Origin: Tunturiibacter empetritectus
Lineage (GTDB): Bacteria; Acidobacteriota; Terriglobia; Terriglobales; Acidobacteriaceae
DNA length: 64,000 bases
Assembly (NCBI RefSeq): GCF_014201375.1
Contig: NZ_JACHDZ010000010.1
Span: 1-64,000, forward strand
Direction of reading: 5' to 3'
Positions 8,397 to 17,543 of the stretch are shown here, in pieces. The notes under the pieces are model-generated. The model had not been told where the DNA came from. It made no database searches and saw nothing but the letters and a program-made list of their open reading frames with translations. The translations under genes were made by a program, and so were the position numbers. How positions within the stretch are numbered: the stretch's first letter is position 1; every line of letters starts with the position of its first letter.

Positions 8397-9467
8397 TTAT
8401 TCCCCATTGCTCGGCTCCCTCCGCAACGTCTCTATCTCTGTGCGGAGCTTGTTGACGACCTCCTGGAGGTCCTCGACCGTGGGCAGCTCATCTTGAATCG
8501 GCGCCGGCAACTCGCGGGTTACCCGATAGGTGGACACCCCGATCGGCTGATTGATGTTTTCGAGAGCAAACTCCACCATGGGACCGCTTCGGCTTTCGCA
8601 CAGCAGAACCCCGATGCTCGGACCCTCGACCGGAGTTCGCAACGTGCGGTTCACGGCAGCCAGGTAGAAGCTGAGCTTGCCGGCGTACTCGGGCTCGAAG
8701 TCACCGACCTTGAGCTCGAAGACAAAATAGCGGTGCAGACGGACGTGGTAGAAGAGCAGATCGATGTAGAAGGTTCGATCGTCCACGGTGAGCGGAACCT
8801 GGCTACCTACAAAGGAGAATCCGCGGCCCAGCTCTAGGAGAAGATCCCGGAGATGGCTCAGGAGGCCATTTTCGATCTCTCTTTCCTTCGCCGCCGTCGT
8901 CACAGTGAGAAAATCGAAGTTGTAGGGGTCCTTGAGGATCTGCTCCGCCAGATCGGACTCTCGAGGGGGCAGCTCTCGCTGGAAGTTGGTCAGCGCCTTC
9001 CCTTCCCTCTCACGAAGTTGGCCGGAGATCATGTGGACCAGGACATTACGGCTCCAGCCGTTCTCTAGGGCGGCGCGGAGATACCATTCCCGAGTCTCGC
9101 CCTCCTTCACCCGGTCGAGGAGGACCATGTGGTGACCCCATGGCAATTTTGCAGCAAGCTGCTGCAAAATTGGCTCGTCCGGCCAAGCCTCCGCGAAAGT
9201 CCTCATATAACGGAGGCTACGGGGGCTGAAGCCCTCGACACCGGGAAACTCGGCCTGCAGGTCCTTGGATAGCCGGTCGACGATCTTGCCACCCCAGTCT
9301 TCCCGGTCGAATCTCTGGCTGATCTCCCGGCCGATCGACCAGTACAGTAGAACCAGCTCCCGGGTAACGGCGAAGGCGGCCCGAACCTGGGCACCACGGA
9401 TGCGGGTTTTGAGCTCCTGCAGGAGCTCGTGGTAGCCGGAGGGTAGCTGGAGGCTATTTTTCACCAA
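8397..9467 (-). CDS. PDDEXK nuclease domain protein, DUF1016/YhcG family
   Basis: A 356-residue member of the DUF1016 (YhcG) family. The N-terminal domain (about residues 10-170) shows the family pattern VLLYWSIGREISQR and FSPRSLRYMRTFAEAWP, then LPWGHHMVLLDRVK. The C-terminal nuclease-like domain has FYIDLLFYHVRLHRYFVFELK followed by YAGKLSFYLAAVN, with the D...E-x-K type triad. A coiled-coil-like tail ends the protein. The family is common near restriction-modification loci and mobile elements; its exact role is unsettled. Start is TTG at 9467 or GTG three bases further; no strong ribosome site separates them. A palindrome is embedded in codons for ILQQLAAKL. Confidence 0.9.
   Translation of the reverse strand: MVKNSLQLPSGYHELLQELKTRIRGAQVRAAFAVTRELVLLYWSIGREISQRFDREDWGGKIVDRLSKDLQAEFPGVEGFSPRSLRYMRTFAEAWPDEPILQQLAAKLPWGHHMVLLDRVKEGETREWYLRAALENGWSRNVLVHMISGQLREREGKALTNFQRELPPRESDLAEQILKDPYNFDFLTVTTAAKEREIENGLLSHLRDLLLELGRGFSFVGSQVPLTVDDRTFYIDLLFYHVRLHRYFVFELKVGDFEPEYAGKLSFYLAAVNRTLRTPVEGPSIGVLLCESRSGPMVEFALENINQPIGVSTYRVTRELPAPIQDELPTVEDLQEVVNKLRTEIETLRREPSNGE
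9144..9172. repeat. 29-bp palindrome, copy 2 (inside DUF1016 gene)
   Basis: The same 13-base arms as the copy at 8325-8353 with centre AGC instead of GGC. It is in frame and encodes part of the PILQQLAAKLPWG segment. Confidence 0.85.
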
Positions 9468-9493
9468 TTCAGCCTAGCACAAAAATTTACTAA

Positions 9494-9509
9494 GACAATT
9501 GACATTGTC
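9494..9509. promoter_or_regulatory. Inverted repeat GACAAT-TGAC-ATTGTC
   Basis: A perfect 6-base inverted repeat with a 4-base centre overlaps a TTGACA that could be a -35 element for the rightward gene at 9626. No matching -10 at consensus spacing is visible, so it is listed only as a possible operator. Confidence 0.35.
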
Positions 9510-9625
9510 GTAGGTAATAAATCAAGAAGCCTCACAAGTGTTAATGCGCATATGCGCAGCTATTCCCTTCTCTTGTAAATCATCCTAAAATCCTAATACG
9601 TAAAGGAATCTTCCAAGGAGGAACG

Positions 9626-10225
9626 ATGCCACGACCCATCTCATGGATCACTCGACTACACGAAATCCGACGGGCGGTGGCCTCTTCCGTCCGTTCCCAT
9701 TACGAGCGTAAGGAAATCGAGTCGCTCTTCCAGGTGCAGCCCCGCGCCGCCCAACTCTTACTGGAGATGCTCCCAACCACAGCCATCGGCCGGTCGCGGC
9801 TCGTAGAACGTCAGGTACTCGCCGATTTCCTCGATCGCATCCATAAGGCCGATGATCCTTCAGCTGAGCTGGATCTCATCCGCGTCCAGGGGAGAGAAGT
9901 CTCACGCAAGAAGCTGCGCACCCTTGTTCGTCGTGACGTAGAACCAATGCAGCTCGATTCCCTTCCCGCAAATATCGAGTTCATTCCCGGCCAGATGATT
10001 GTGAGCTTTCGTACGATCGAGGATCTCGCCCAAGCGATGTATAGCCTCGCCCGCGCAATCGAGACGGACGGCGACGAGTTGGCTAGGAGATACGAGGTTC
10101 AAGAGGTTGCAGACGACGGCAGCCCTAATCGCTCCGAGTTCGAGGCTATGCTGCAGGAGCTTTCCAACCTGGAGTCCACTCGCGGCAGCGACGCTACTCC
10201 CCAACAGCGTCCAACAGCTTCGTAA
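9626..10225 (+). CDS. Conserved-looking hypothetical with HTH-like segment
   Basis: A 199-residue soluble protein I cannot assign to a family. Residues ~25-50 (YERKEIESLFQVQPRAAQLL) look like a helix-turn-helix, followed by a region with VSRKKLRTLVRRDVEP and a second compact domain beginning IPGQMIVSFRTIEDLAQAMY. The C-terminus is polar and disordered-looking. Start at ATG 9626 is supported by AAGGAGG at 9615. It sits between the DUF1016 gene and the partition operon and overlaps the end of the opposite-strand RHH gene by 32 bases. A DNA-binding role is possible but unproven. Confidence 0.75.
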   Translation: MPRPISWITRLHEIRRAVASSVRSHYERKEIESLFQVQPRAAQLLLEMLPTTAIGRSRLVERQVLADFLDRIHKADDPSAELDLIRVQGREVSRKKLRTLVRRDVEPMQLDSLPANIEFIPGQMIVSFRTIEDLAQAMYSLARAIETDGDELARRYEVQEVADDGSPNRSEFEAMLQELSNLESTRGSDATPQQRPTAS

Positions 10226-10547
10226 TGGCGTCGTGATAGGTAAGCTTGTATCGATCAGCGTAGCCGACGAACCGATCGTACTGCGACTGCACCATACGCA
10301 CCGCCAGATGACGTGTAGGCTCCGCCGGCACTGCTCGGCGCCGTCGTCCGTGGATAACTGCTGCCTCAGTAATTACAGGGACAGCCTCGCGGCTCACAAA
10401 ACCATGTGGAGCCGCAGCCGCATCTACCTCAGCGAGATCGATAGGAGATCTTTTCTGGACCGGGGGGAACCCCGACAAGTCAATCTTCCCTTCAGATCGC
10501 TCGATAACGTCGTCCGACTCATCTATGAGGCCAAATTTACTGCTCAT
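10194..10547 (-). CDS. Small partition partner, ribbon-helix-helix-like
   Basis: A 117-residue protein with a low-complexity, Ala-rich N-terminal half and a C-terminal segment RHLAVRMVQSQYDRFVGYA followed by a second helix, which resembles a strand-helix-helix DNA-binding unit. Its start overlaps the end of parA by 11 bases, so the two are co-translated. In type Ib partition systems a small RHH protein (ParG/ParB-like) binds the centromere and stimulates ParA; the repeat array upstream of parA is a fitting target. Sequence identity to a named family is not claimed. Confidence 0.65.
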   Translation of the reverse strand: MSSKFGLIDESDDVIERSEGKIDLSGFPPVQKRSPIDLAEVDAAAAPHGFVSREAVPVITEAAVIHGRRRRAVPAEPTRHLAVRMVQSQYDRFVGYADRYKLTYHDAITKLLDAVGE

Positions 10548-11244
10548 TTGGATACCTCTTTCTATCTAGCTCGCGGAGAGTCTCGACCAGTTCCTCTACC
10601 AACTCATGAATATTTTGATAGGCAGCTTCGAGATTGCCGACCTTATGCTCACCCAACTCCGAAAGAGTAAGCCTTTCAACGAAGATCGCCTTGTACGCCA
10701 GACGTTCCGCAAGGCTCGTACGGAATCGAGGCACCTTCGCGTCCACCAATTCAGACTCCAATTGGCGTTGAACGGATGACACCGGAGCACCAGGCGCAGG
10801 AGTGCGCGTCATCAGCACTCGGTAAGGAATCTTGCGCAACATATTTGATCGTTGAGCTACCTTCTCCTCATCTTTTACGGCCCGGATCGCCTTGCCTGCT
10901 TGTCTCACGTCGACGGCACTGGCCTGTACCGGAATAATTACGAAATCCGACATAGCGATCGAACGGGATACGAGGACACTGGCGGTTCCCTCCAGGTCTA
11001 TGAAAACGAATTGATCGTTTTGCGCGTCGAGTACCTCCATCAGGTTCGACTCTTTGATCCCACCAATGACCTTCAAAGTAGTTTTCGATACCCCGTTCGT
11101 CTTCCAATCCATGATCGGTTGATTCGGATCTGCATCGAGAACACACACCGACGCTCCGCTTTGAGCGAGATAAGTTGCAAGCAGTAGTGTTGTAGTGCTC
11201 TTCCCGGCCCCGCCCTTCGGATTTGAAACTGCAATTACAGGCAT
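10537..11244 (-). CDS. parA: ParA-family partition ATPase
   Basis: A 235-residue ParA ATPase. The deviant Walker A box KGGAGKST lies at residues 10-17, with Walker A' VLDADPNQP and Walker B FVFIDLEGTA. There is no N-terminal DNA-binding extension, so it is the short type Ib form that pairs with an RHH protein. The ATG at 11244 begins right at the conserved MPVIAVSNPKGG, with AAAGAG upstream; an in-frame start 45 bases upstream is unlikely. It moves plasmid copies on the nucleoid by ATP-driven DNA binding. The operon continues into the RHH-like gene. Confidence 0.92.
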   Translation of the reverse strand: MPVIAVSNPKGGAGKSTTTLLLATYLAQSGASVCVLDADPNQPIMDWKTNGVSKTTLKVIGGIKESNLMEVLDAQNDQFVFIDLEGTASVLVSRSIAMSDFVIIPVQASAVDVRQAGKAIRAVKDEEKVAQRSNMLRKIPYRVLMTRTPAPGAPVSSVQRQLESELVDAKVPRFRTSLAERLAYKAIFVERLTLSELGEHKVGNLEAAYQNIHELVEELVETLRELDRKRYPNEQ

Positions 11245-11258
11245 AAAACACTCTTTCT

Positions 11259-11412
11259 TGCGACATTGCTTGTCGCTGCGATATTGCAACTATATCGCAG
11301 TGTCGCACCTATATCGCAGCAATATTTATTGTCGCAACTTGCAGTATACAAAGCGTTAGTTTAGTTGCGATATTGCTTATCGCAACTTTGTCGCAGCTAT
11401 ATCGCTTGTTGC
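11259..11412. repeat. Partition-site-like array of T(A/G)TCGCA boxes
   Basis: About ten copies of the heptamer TATCGCA or TGTCGCA occur in both orientations between parA and the repA stop codon, for example at 11293, 11301, 11312, 11330, 11378 and 11389, and reversed at 11277 and 11366. Some are fused as ATATCGC. Such a dense array upstream of parA is the expected form of a centromere and autoregulatory operator bound by the RHH partner. Binding is inferred. Confidence 0.7.
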
Positions 11413-11445
11413 AAGGAGATTTTGGGGGGAAAACTAGGAATGAGC

Positions 11446-12981
11446 TCAGTTTGCTTGGAAGAGGTCAATTTGTCCGTTTTGCGACTTCCATTCCTCGAAA
11501 GAGGGAAGAACGAGACCGTCGCGGATCTCTTTCATGATGAGCTGCAGGGCGAGGTTCCGATGCTGGGCAGGAGGTACGCGCCGGAAGAACGTGTCGCCTT
11601 TGCTGTTTTTCTTGATGACTTCGGAGAGTTTAGCTTCGAGTTCGTCGCCAGAATAGCGTTCGGCCAATGCTTCTTGACGCTTGCCGTCTACCCAGCGCAT
11701 GTAGGCCGCTTCCAAAGCCCGTCGGGCCTCTTCCTTAGCACGATCGCGTTCAGCGGCTTGCCGCATCACTTCGCGCCGGCGGCTGCTGATGAACCCAGCA
11801 GGGACTGGAAGATCTTTCTCCAGCGAGTAGATGATAAGTCCGGCAGGGTTCTCGACGCCGTTTCGTTTACCAGAATTCATCTGCGATTCGAGGTACTCGA
11901 CCGTATCGCAGACCAAGTCAGCGCCGAAGCGCTCGACTAACGCCAAGCACTTCGCGGGCAAGATGCCGTGTCTCTTCAAGAGCTGGATTGCCTCATCTTC
12001 CGGAGAGGAGGGAAGCTTCGACACTTCTGATTTAGCGGCTGGCAATTCTTGCTGCTCCGGATATGACTCACGTAGAACGAGCATCAACGCAGGACCAGGC
12101 GCAAGTACGATTTTGTACCCATCTTTGCTGGACATGGGCTGCACGTCCCATTTGTCGAGGTACTTGATGTTCACAAGCTCATTCAGCGCGAGACCCATGG
12201 TCGATTTGATCTTCGACAGATGAGGGTAGACCTGCACGTTGAGCAGATTGCACAGTTCGGCATAGTCTTTTTCGACCTGCCTCCCCTGGCTAGCATGAAA
12301 CCAGAGATGCAGGTTGCCAAAGATACCCTTCGCAGTCGGCCGCGTGAGCATCTTGTAGGCATTGAAATCTTCGGGGATGACGTACCGCTGATTGAGGTTC
12401 TCGATCAACCACTCTTCGAGCATCACCTCGTAATGTTCCTGCCTATCCGTTCCGTTGAGATTGCTCTCCCCGGTCCGCTTAAACGAGCGGAAAACGTGCA
12501 GCACTTCATCCGAGTAGACCTTCTTTGCAGCGCGATAGACCACCTTTTCAGAAGTAATCGTGGTATCGGTCATGCGCTTACCCCAGCGCACAATTTCTTC
12601 GTAGATTTCTCCGTTGCGCGACAGGCCCAGCTCCTGAATCATGCGATAGCCGCTAAAGCGGATCGGATTCGCAATCTGGCCAGTTTTGACGCGCTCTTCA
12701 CTGAGTATCTTCAACAAAGCAATGAACTTGTCTCGATCTGTCGTAGAAGGAAGTCCGAGCTGCTCCGATCCGCGGAATTCAGCTGCAACTTTGACTTTGT
12801 GCCCATTTCGGAAAACGATCTGCTCGATGCGCCGTGATGTGCGATTCTTGTCGCGTGAATCATTGGCGCCAAAGAATCCGATCGACAGGAGATTCTTTTC
12901 GAAACGAACCAAATCAGGATCAACAGCAACAGGCAACAACGGTGCTGAACGTTCCGTTTTGTGGGCCAGTGATTTTGACAT
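11446..12981 (-). CDS. repA: Plasmid replication initiator protein, RepA (RPA) type
   Basis: A 511-residue initiator. The N-terminal region RRIEQIVFRNGHKVKVAAE, then GSEQLGLPSTTDRDKFIALL, and the next winged-helix-like stretch follow the pattern of the replication initiator protein A family. Residues ~330-400 form a helical region and the C-terminus contains an Arg/Glu-rich coiled coil (REVMRQAAERDRAKEEARRA). The gene reads away from the iteron cluster at 13097-13535, the usual layout for initiator and origin. It would bind iterons and load the replisome. No clear ribosome-binding site precedes the ATG at 12981, suggesting low expression. An AT-rich palindromic stretch lies between the gene and the iterons. 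Confidence 0.85.
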   Translation of the reverse strand: MSKSLAHKTERSAPLLPVAVDPDLVRFEKNLLSIGFFGANDSRDKNRTSRRIEQIVFRNGHKVKVAAEFRGSEQLGLPSTTDRDKFIALLKILSEERVKTGQIANPIRFSGYRMIQELGLSRNGEIYEEIVRWGKRMTDTTITSEKVVYRAAKKVYSDEVLHVFRSFKRTGESNLNGTDRQEHYEVMLEEWLIENLNQRYVIPEDFNAYKMLTRPTAKGIFGNLHLWFHASQGRQVEKDYAELCNLLNVQVYPHLSKIKSTMGLALNELVNIKYLDKWDVQPMSSKDGYKIVLAPGPALMLVLRESYPEQQELPAAKSEVSKLPSSPEDEAIQLLKRHGILPAKCLALVERFGADLVCDTVEYLESQMNSGKRNGVENPAGLIIYSLEKDLPVPAGFISSRRREVMRQAAERDRAKEEARRALEAAYMRWVDGKRQEALAERYSGDELEAKLSEVIKKNSKGDTFFRRVPPAQHRNLALQLIMKEIRDGLVLPSFEEWKSQNGQIDLFQAN

Positions 12982-13096
12982 CGTGTGAACTGTTGTTGCT
13001 TGGTGAATACTATAAGAAAAGCAAATACTTTAAAATCCTTTAAGTACTATAGGCTTTTGCAAGTGGCTGTTGTGCCTACGTTTATACCCCAATCTT

Positions 13097-13535
13097 TGCC
13101 AGCGCACCTCTCTATCTTTGCCAGCGCACCTCTCTAGGGCTGCCAACACACCTCTCACTACCTGTGCCAGCGTTCCTCTCGCTTAATGCCAGCAGACCTC
13201 TCTATTCTGCCAGCGAGCCTCTCTATTTGCTGCCAGCGGACCTCTCTACGCTGTTCTTGCTGCCAGCGTACCTCTCTATGGTGTTCCCAAACCCAATCGG
13301 AGCTCGTCTAGCGCACCCCAAGACCCTCTTTTTGCCAGCCAACCTCTCTAATTCGGAAGTTTTGACACCCCAATTCAGCGAATTTCAACTGAGCGAGAGG
13401 TACGCTGGCAAAAACGCTGAAGGGTGGGTGTGGGAAATGCAACGGAAATGATGCAAACAAATCATTTAGGTCGTGGGCGTGCCAGTCAACCTCTCTATTA
13501 ATCGCCTTGATTCCACCTAGAGAGGTTGGCTGGCA
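13097..13535. repeat. Iteron cluster, candidate origin of replication oriV
   Basis: Twelve copies of an 18-bp iteron, consensus TGCCAGCGNACCTCTCTA. Direct copies start at 13097, 13119, 13141 (degenerate), 13165, 13187, 13208, 13231, 13261, 13333 and 13480; inverted copies lie at 13395-13410 and 13518-13535. The first seven are spaced about 21-24 bases, two helical turns, as expected for initiator arrays. The last direct and last inverted copy form an inverted repeat of the kind used for initiator autoregulation. AT-rich DNA at 12985-13060 could be the melting region. Function is inferred from the adjacent repA. Confidence 0.88.
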
Positions 13536-13631
13536 CAACGAAGAACGAGTGATACGTGATTCGCGGCAGGCACTGAGGACAAGAGAGCTTCCTACACACA
13601 AATATGTGTACATCTTCGATAAGATGATGCA

Positions 13632-16229
13632 ATGTCGCGAGCCAGCTGGGGCAAAAGGATTCTTGCAGTTATCGGTGTCACCCTCGTAGTCCTTGGAAGC
13701 ACTTACTTTTACCTGATTTCACCGCACCACAGCTCCGCTCCCCCTGAGTCAGCAGAAGGCTTGCTCGACAGGGCCGATTCCTTAGCATGGGGGAATCGCT
13801 GGGCAGATGCACAGCCTTTGTACGCGAGAGCGCAGCATCTGTTCGACGCTCAAAAGCAACGCTCCAAAGCGCTGTATGCCGAAGTGAGCCAGGTCCCACC
13901 GGACGAATCGGGAAGTGTTCCGGGCAAAATCTTCCAACTGACCCAAGACCTGGAAAGCCCTGCAGCTCAAGAGGCCGAAACCAGACTCCGTATTCTCACA
14001 ATCCGGGGAATGCTGGAGACGAATTACGACGCGGGACAGGCACGGTCTACATGGGAGGAAGTAAAGGCGCTTGCATTGAAGCAACGCCATTTCGAACTTG
14101 CCTCACGAGCTGAAGGCGAGCAGGGCATCGCCGCTTTTATCCTTGGCGACACCGATACAGCTAAGAAGCAGGTTGTGCGAGCGTGGGGACTTTCAAAAGT
14201 CGAACACGATCCCGCCGCGACCGTCCGCTATGCAAGCGTCTTCGGAGCTGGACTCGTGCAGCTTCGCCGCTATAAAGAGGCGCTTACTCCGCTCGATCAG
14301 GCAATCAAGATTGCAGAGTCGAATCCAGCTCTCGCATACCCAACGATAGCGGTTTACGCGAAGATCGACGCGCTCGCGGGATTGAAACAGTACGATTCAG
14401 CCTTGGCTCTTGCCAACGCATCTCTCTCGCGGCTTCAGGGAACCATTTACGAACAGCATAAGGCGCAGGTTTACATCTCTCGTGGCTCCATCAACCGAGA
14501 GCGAGGAGAGTGGAGCGCTGCGATCTCGGATTACATGCAAGCAGTCACGATTTCAGAAAAAACCGACAACTATCGCGGGGTAACGGATGCAGGAGGGTTG
14601 CTTGCTCAAGCCTACGAGCACACCGGCGAGCTTACCGCAGCTTTGGGCGCGATAGACGCGGCCATTGCAGCGAACACCCACATTGCCGACGAGCTTTACC
14701 TAGTTCCGCGCAATCTCGCCATCAAGGCTGAGATTACTGAGAAGATGGGCCACGCCCAGGAAGCAGACACTCTTTATCGAAAGAGTGTCGCCCTGGTCGA
14801 TGAAATGATCCAGCACGCCGCGACAACGAACATTGAACGATACTTACTTGCGGAGATGAGCGATGTTTACTCGGGCTACTTCGCTTCTCTTTGCGCTCAA
14901 AAGCACTACAACGAAGCATTACAGATGCTAGAGAAAGTGCGTGGCCGTATCGAAACAGAGGCACTTGAACACCACACGAGCCAACCCGTTCACGCGTCCA
15001 CGCCGGAAGAAAGGGAACTGACGGAGCTAAACGTCGCCCTTATCAACACCGACGACCCCGCTAGAAGGGAAGCGCTGACGAGCGCGATATACAACACTGA
15101 GCTGCGGATCAGCCCCAGCGCGCTAACGCAGCAGACCATCGCGCATCCAGTTCGTTTGTCGGAGTTGCAGCGCAGCCTATCGGCAAACGCCCTACTGATC
15201 GAATACGTGCTTGCAGAACCCAACTCCTATGCTTTCGCCATCACACGCGAGACTGTGACGCCTTACCGTTTGCCTTCCAAGAGCGTGATTGAAGCAGACG
15301 CCAACCGCTACAGGAAGGAAATTCACGATCAGAAGGAAGATCGAGCTCTCGCACAGCAACTCTTTTGGGAACTACTAGAGCCAATCAAGCAGTACAGCGA
15401 AAAAGCAGACCTTGTGATTATTCCCGATGGCTCACTTCATCTTCTGCCATTTTCGGCGCTTGCTGATCGTTCCGCGTACGTCCTCAAGACACATACGGTC
15501 GATGTAGCACCATCGTCCACAGTCTACGAGCTGCTATCGAGACGCAGCGAAAGCAGGGAAGCGGTTGCCATGCCATACATCGGAGTCGCTGCCTGGACTC
15601 AGCCTGCCGACAACCGGAATCCGGTTCTAAGAGCTATAAACGGACCTCAGCGCAGCCAGCTTATCCCGCTCCCGGACAGCAAGAAAGAAGTGGAAACAAT
15701 CGCGGGCGACCTGCCACATCCAAGCACGATCCTCTTAGGTGCAGACGCGACGGAATCGCGTTTCAAGCAAGTCTCGATGGAGAGTACGGAGGTTGTACAT
15801 CTTGCTCTTCATGGGTACGCCGACCTGGACTATCCCGACCGATCAGCGTTGGTATTCGCGCCGGAACAAACGACCAGTGCAGAGGACGGCTTGTTGCAAG
15901 TGCGCGAGATCCGCGGCCTCCATCTGAAAGCGAAATTGGTCACTCTCTCAGCCTGCAATACCGGTGTCGGCCCGGTTGGACAAACGGGTGTAGCAAACCT
16001 TGTGAACGCCTTTATCGAGGCAGGAGCCGATTCCGTTGTGTCCACGCTTTGGGAGCTGGAGGACCACACCACCGAACACCTGATGGCGCAGTTCTACTCA
16101 CAGCTCGCCAACCACCAAAGGAAAGTAGACGCTCTTCGTGCTGCTCAAATGGAGCTGCTAGACAAGGGAGTGCCGCCGTACTACTGGGCCAGCTTCCAAG
16201 TTGTCGGAGATCCCAACGGTACAATCTGA
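13632..16229 (+). CDS. Membrane-anchored TPR-CHAT caspase-like protease
   Basis: An 865-residue protein with one N-terminal membrane segment (residues ~9-28), about eight TPR-like repeats (~45-460) and a C-terminal CHAT domain. The caspase-type dyad is present: His727 in HLALHGYAD and Cys775 in TLSACNTGVG. The topology places the protease domain outside the cytoplasmic membrane if the single segment is an uncleaved anchor. CHAT proteins of this shape are frequent in Acidobacteriota and often sit near ECF sigma factors; here a sigma/anti-sigma/S41 operon converges on it with only 15 bases between stops. It is directly downstream of the iteron origin. Substrates are unknown. Confidence 0.88.
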   Translation: MSRASWGKRILAVIGVTLVVLGSTYFYLISPHHSSAPPESAEGLLDRADSLAWGNRWADAQPLYARAQHLFDAQKQRSKALYAEVSQVPPDESGSVPGKIFQLTQDLESPAAQEAETRLRILTIRGMLETNYDAGQARSTWEEVKALALKQRHFELASRAEGEQGIAAFILGDTDTAKKQVVRAWGLSKVEHDPAATVRYASVFGAGLVQLRRYKEALTPLDQAIKIAESNPALAYPTIAVYAKIDALAGLKQYDSALALANASLSRLQGTIYEQHKAQVYISRGSINRERGEWSAAISDYMQAVTISEKTDNYRGVTDAGGLLAQAYEHTGELTAALGAIDAAIAANTHIADELYLVPRNLAIKAEITEKMGHAQEADTLYRKSVALVDEMIQHAATTNIERYLLAEMSDVYSGYFASLCAQKHYNEALQMLEKVRGRIETEALEHHTSQPVHASTPEERELTELNVALINTDDPARREALTSAIYNTELRISPSALTQQTIAHPVRLSELQRSLSANALLIEYVLAEPNSYAFAITRETVTPYRLPSKSVIEADANRYRKEIHDQKEDRALAQQLFWELLEPIKQYSEKADLVIIPDGSLHLLPFSALADRSAYVLKTHTVDVAPSSTVYELLSRRSESREAVAMPYIGVAAWTQPADNRNPVLRAINGPQRSQLIPLPDSKKEVETIAGDLPHPSTILLGADATESRFKQVSMESTEVVHLALHGYADLDYPDRSALVFAPEQTTSAEDGLLQVREIRGLHLKAKLVTLSACNTGVGPVGQTGVANLVNAFIEAGADSVVSTLWELEDHTTEHLMAQFYSQLANHQRKVDALRAAQMELLDKGVPPYYWASFQVVGDPNGTI

Positions 16230-16244
16230 TTGGGCGCGCCGGCT

Positions 16245-17513
16245 TTATACCGCGATCAATTCGAGCGCCTTTTGAAGCTGCCCATCAACACCATTTCTCC
16301 GCTCCTGCCATGAGAAATCTGCTGCTACATCAGGCTCGATTGGACTTCCTTCGAGGGCCGTTCCATTCCAGGTGTAATAAGCTCCGGTTGGAAACGCCAA
16401 ACGGAAACCGTGCCCGACCTTCACCGATGTAGCCGAAAGCAAGCGCCCGGCCGTTTTTTCACCAACAATCGTCGCGAGCTTATTTTCCTTCGCAAATATC
16501 GTGACCATCTCGGCTGCACTTGCCGTATGACGATCCACGAGCAACACGATACTTCCGTCATAGGGTTTCGGCCCCAAGCCTTCCGATTCCAACACAATCG
16601 GGGACTTGGTGATGAGTGCTGGAAGGAAACGCAGGCCCAGCAGCCAAAGTGCGCCCTTCGACGTTGGAATCTTGCCCAAGCGCGGGAACCTGGCTTTCTC
16701 TGTGGCAAGATCACGTTTAGCCCAACGTTTGTTGGGAGCATAGCCGACCGGTACGCGGTCAGGAGTCATCAAGCTCATCAGTCGTAGAGCGCCAGCGCCC
16801 CCGCCTGTATTTCCACGTAGGTCCACGATGAGCCCGCCGATATTTCCTAGTTCCGCAACGGCATCGGACAATGCGTTTGAGACCTCAACACCGATCATGC
16901 CCGGAAACATCGCGACTTTGAGGTATCCGAGACGTTCGCCCAGGTTCTTTGATTGAACAAGCGTCGGCTCCACAAACTGCAGCTTCTTACCTTTCGGTCG
17001 CGACACATTAACGGAGACGGTTCGCTCGTTTCCATCATTTGCAACGATGTCGAGGGTTGAGGTCAACCCCATAGGAAAGACGGGGTGCTCGGGCGGCACA
17101 ATCTCTTTACCGTCTACCCGAAGCAGAATGTTTCCCGACTCTATTCCGGCAAGAGCCGCAGCTCCGCCGTCATGCACATCTTGGAAGATCCACCGTGAGC
17201 CGTAAGGTGTTTCGTCGGAGAGGTAGGTTGCGCTAAGGGCAGCACGGCTTGATGCTCGCCGTGCAGTGCCATGAAAAAACCCGAGATGGGAGGTTTTGAG
17301 CGTTTGGAGCAGATCTGTCATCGCTTGCTCAAAGGCGTCCGGCGTCGCAGCAGATTCAATTGCGGCACGATGACTCGCGACCGCAGTCTTCCAATCATGC
17401 CCGAGGAGTTCCGGTTTGTAGAACTTGGATTCCAGAGCCTTGAGAACACGCTCAAGAACTTCATGTTTTGCTTTGCCAGTCAGGCCCGATTCACGGCTAG
17501 GGGGAGTATTCAT
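16245..17513 (-). CDS. S41-family serine protease
   Basis: A 422-residue tail-specific-protease relative. It has an N-terminal helical region, a PDZ-like segment with GGAAALAGIESGNILLRVDG, and the S41 core: DLRGNTGGGAGALR, the nucleophile Ser in DRHTASAAEM and the general base Lys in GEKTAGRLLS. No signal peptide is evident. The ATG at 17513 is preferred; in-frame TTG and GTG codons lie up to 24 bases upstream, close to the anti-sigma stop. As the third gene of the sigma/anti-sigma operon it may take part in regulated proteolysis of that pathway, which is inference. Confidence 0.85.
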   Translation of the reverse strand: MNTPPSRESGLTGKAKHEVLERVLKALESKFYKPELLGHDWKTAVASHRAAIESAATPDAFEQAMTDLLQTLKTSHLGFFHGTARRASSRAALSATYLSDETPYGSRWIFQDVHDGGAAALAGIESGNILLRVDGKEIVPPEHPVFPMGLTSTLDIVANDGNERTVSVNVSRPKGKKLQFVEPTLVQSKNLGERLGYLKVAMFPGMIGVEVSNALSDAVAELGNIGGLIVDLRGNTGGGAGALRLMSLMTPDRVPVGYAPNKRWAKRDLATEKARFPRLGKIPTSKGALWLLGLRFLPALITKSPIVLESEGLGPKPYDGSIVLLVDRHTASAAEMVTIFAKENKLATIVGEKTAGRLLSATSVKVGHGFRLAFPTGAYYTWNGTALEGSPIEPDVAADFSWQERRNGVDGQLQKALELIAV

Positions 17514-17543
17514 ATCCACACACCTATGATGCCGCAACCGGAG

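Noticed and set aside
10107..10670. 187-codon plus-strand frame across the RHH gene and parA end
   Set aside because: Antisense to two supported genes, with no ribosome site or domain.
11365..12837. Plus-strand open frames opposite repA (11365-11940, 11831-12223, 12220-12837)
   Set aside because: They are antisense shadows of the well-supported repA gene and show no protein motifs.
13097..13535. Repeat cluster resembling a CRISPR array
   Set aside because: Repeats are 18 bases with gaps of only 3-12 bases over most of the array, some inverted, and no cas gene is near. Iterons explain it better.
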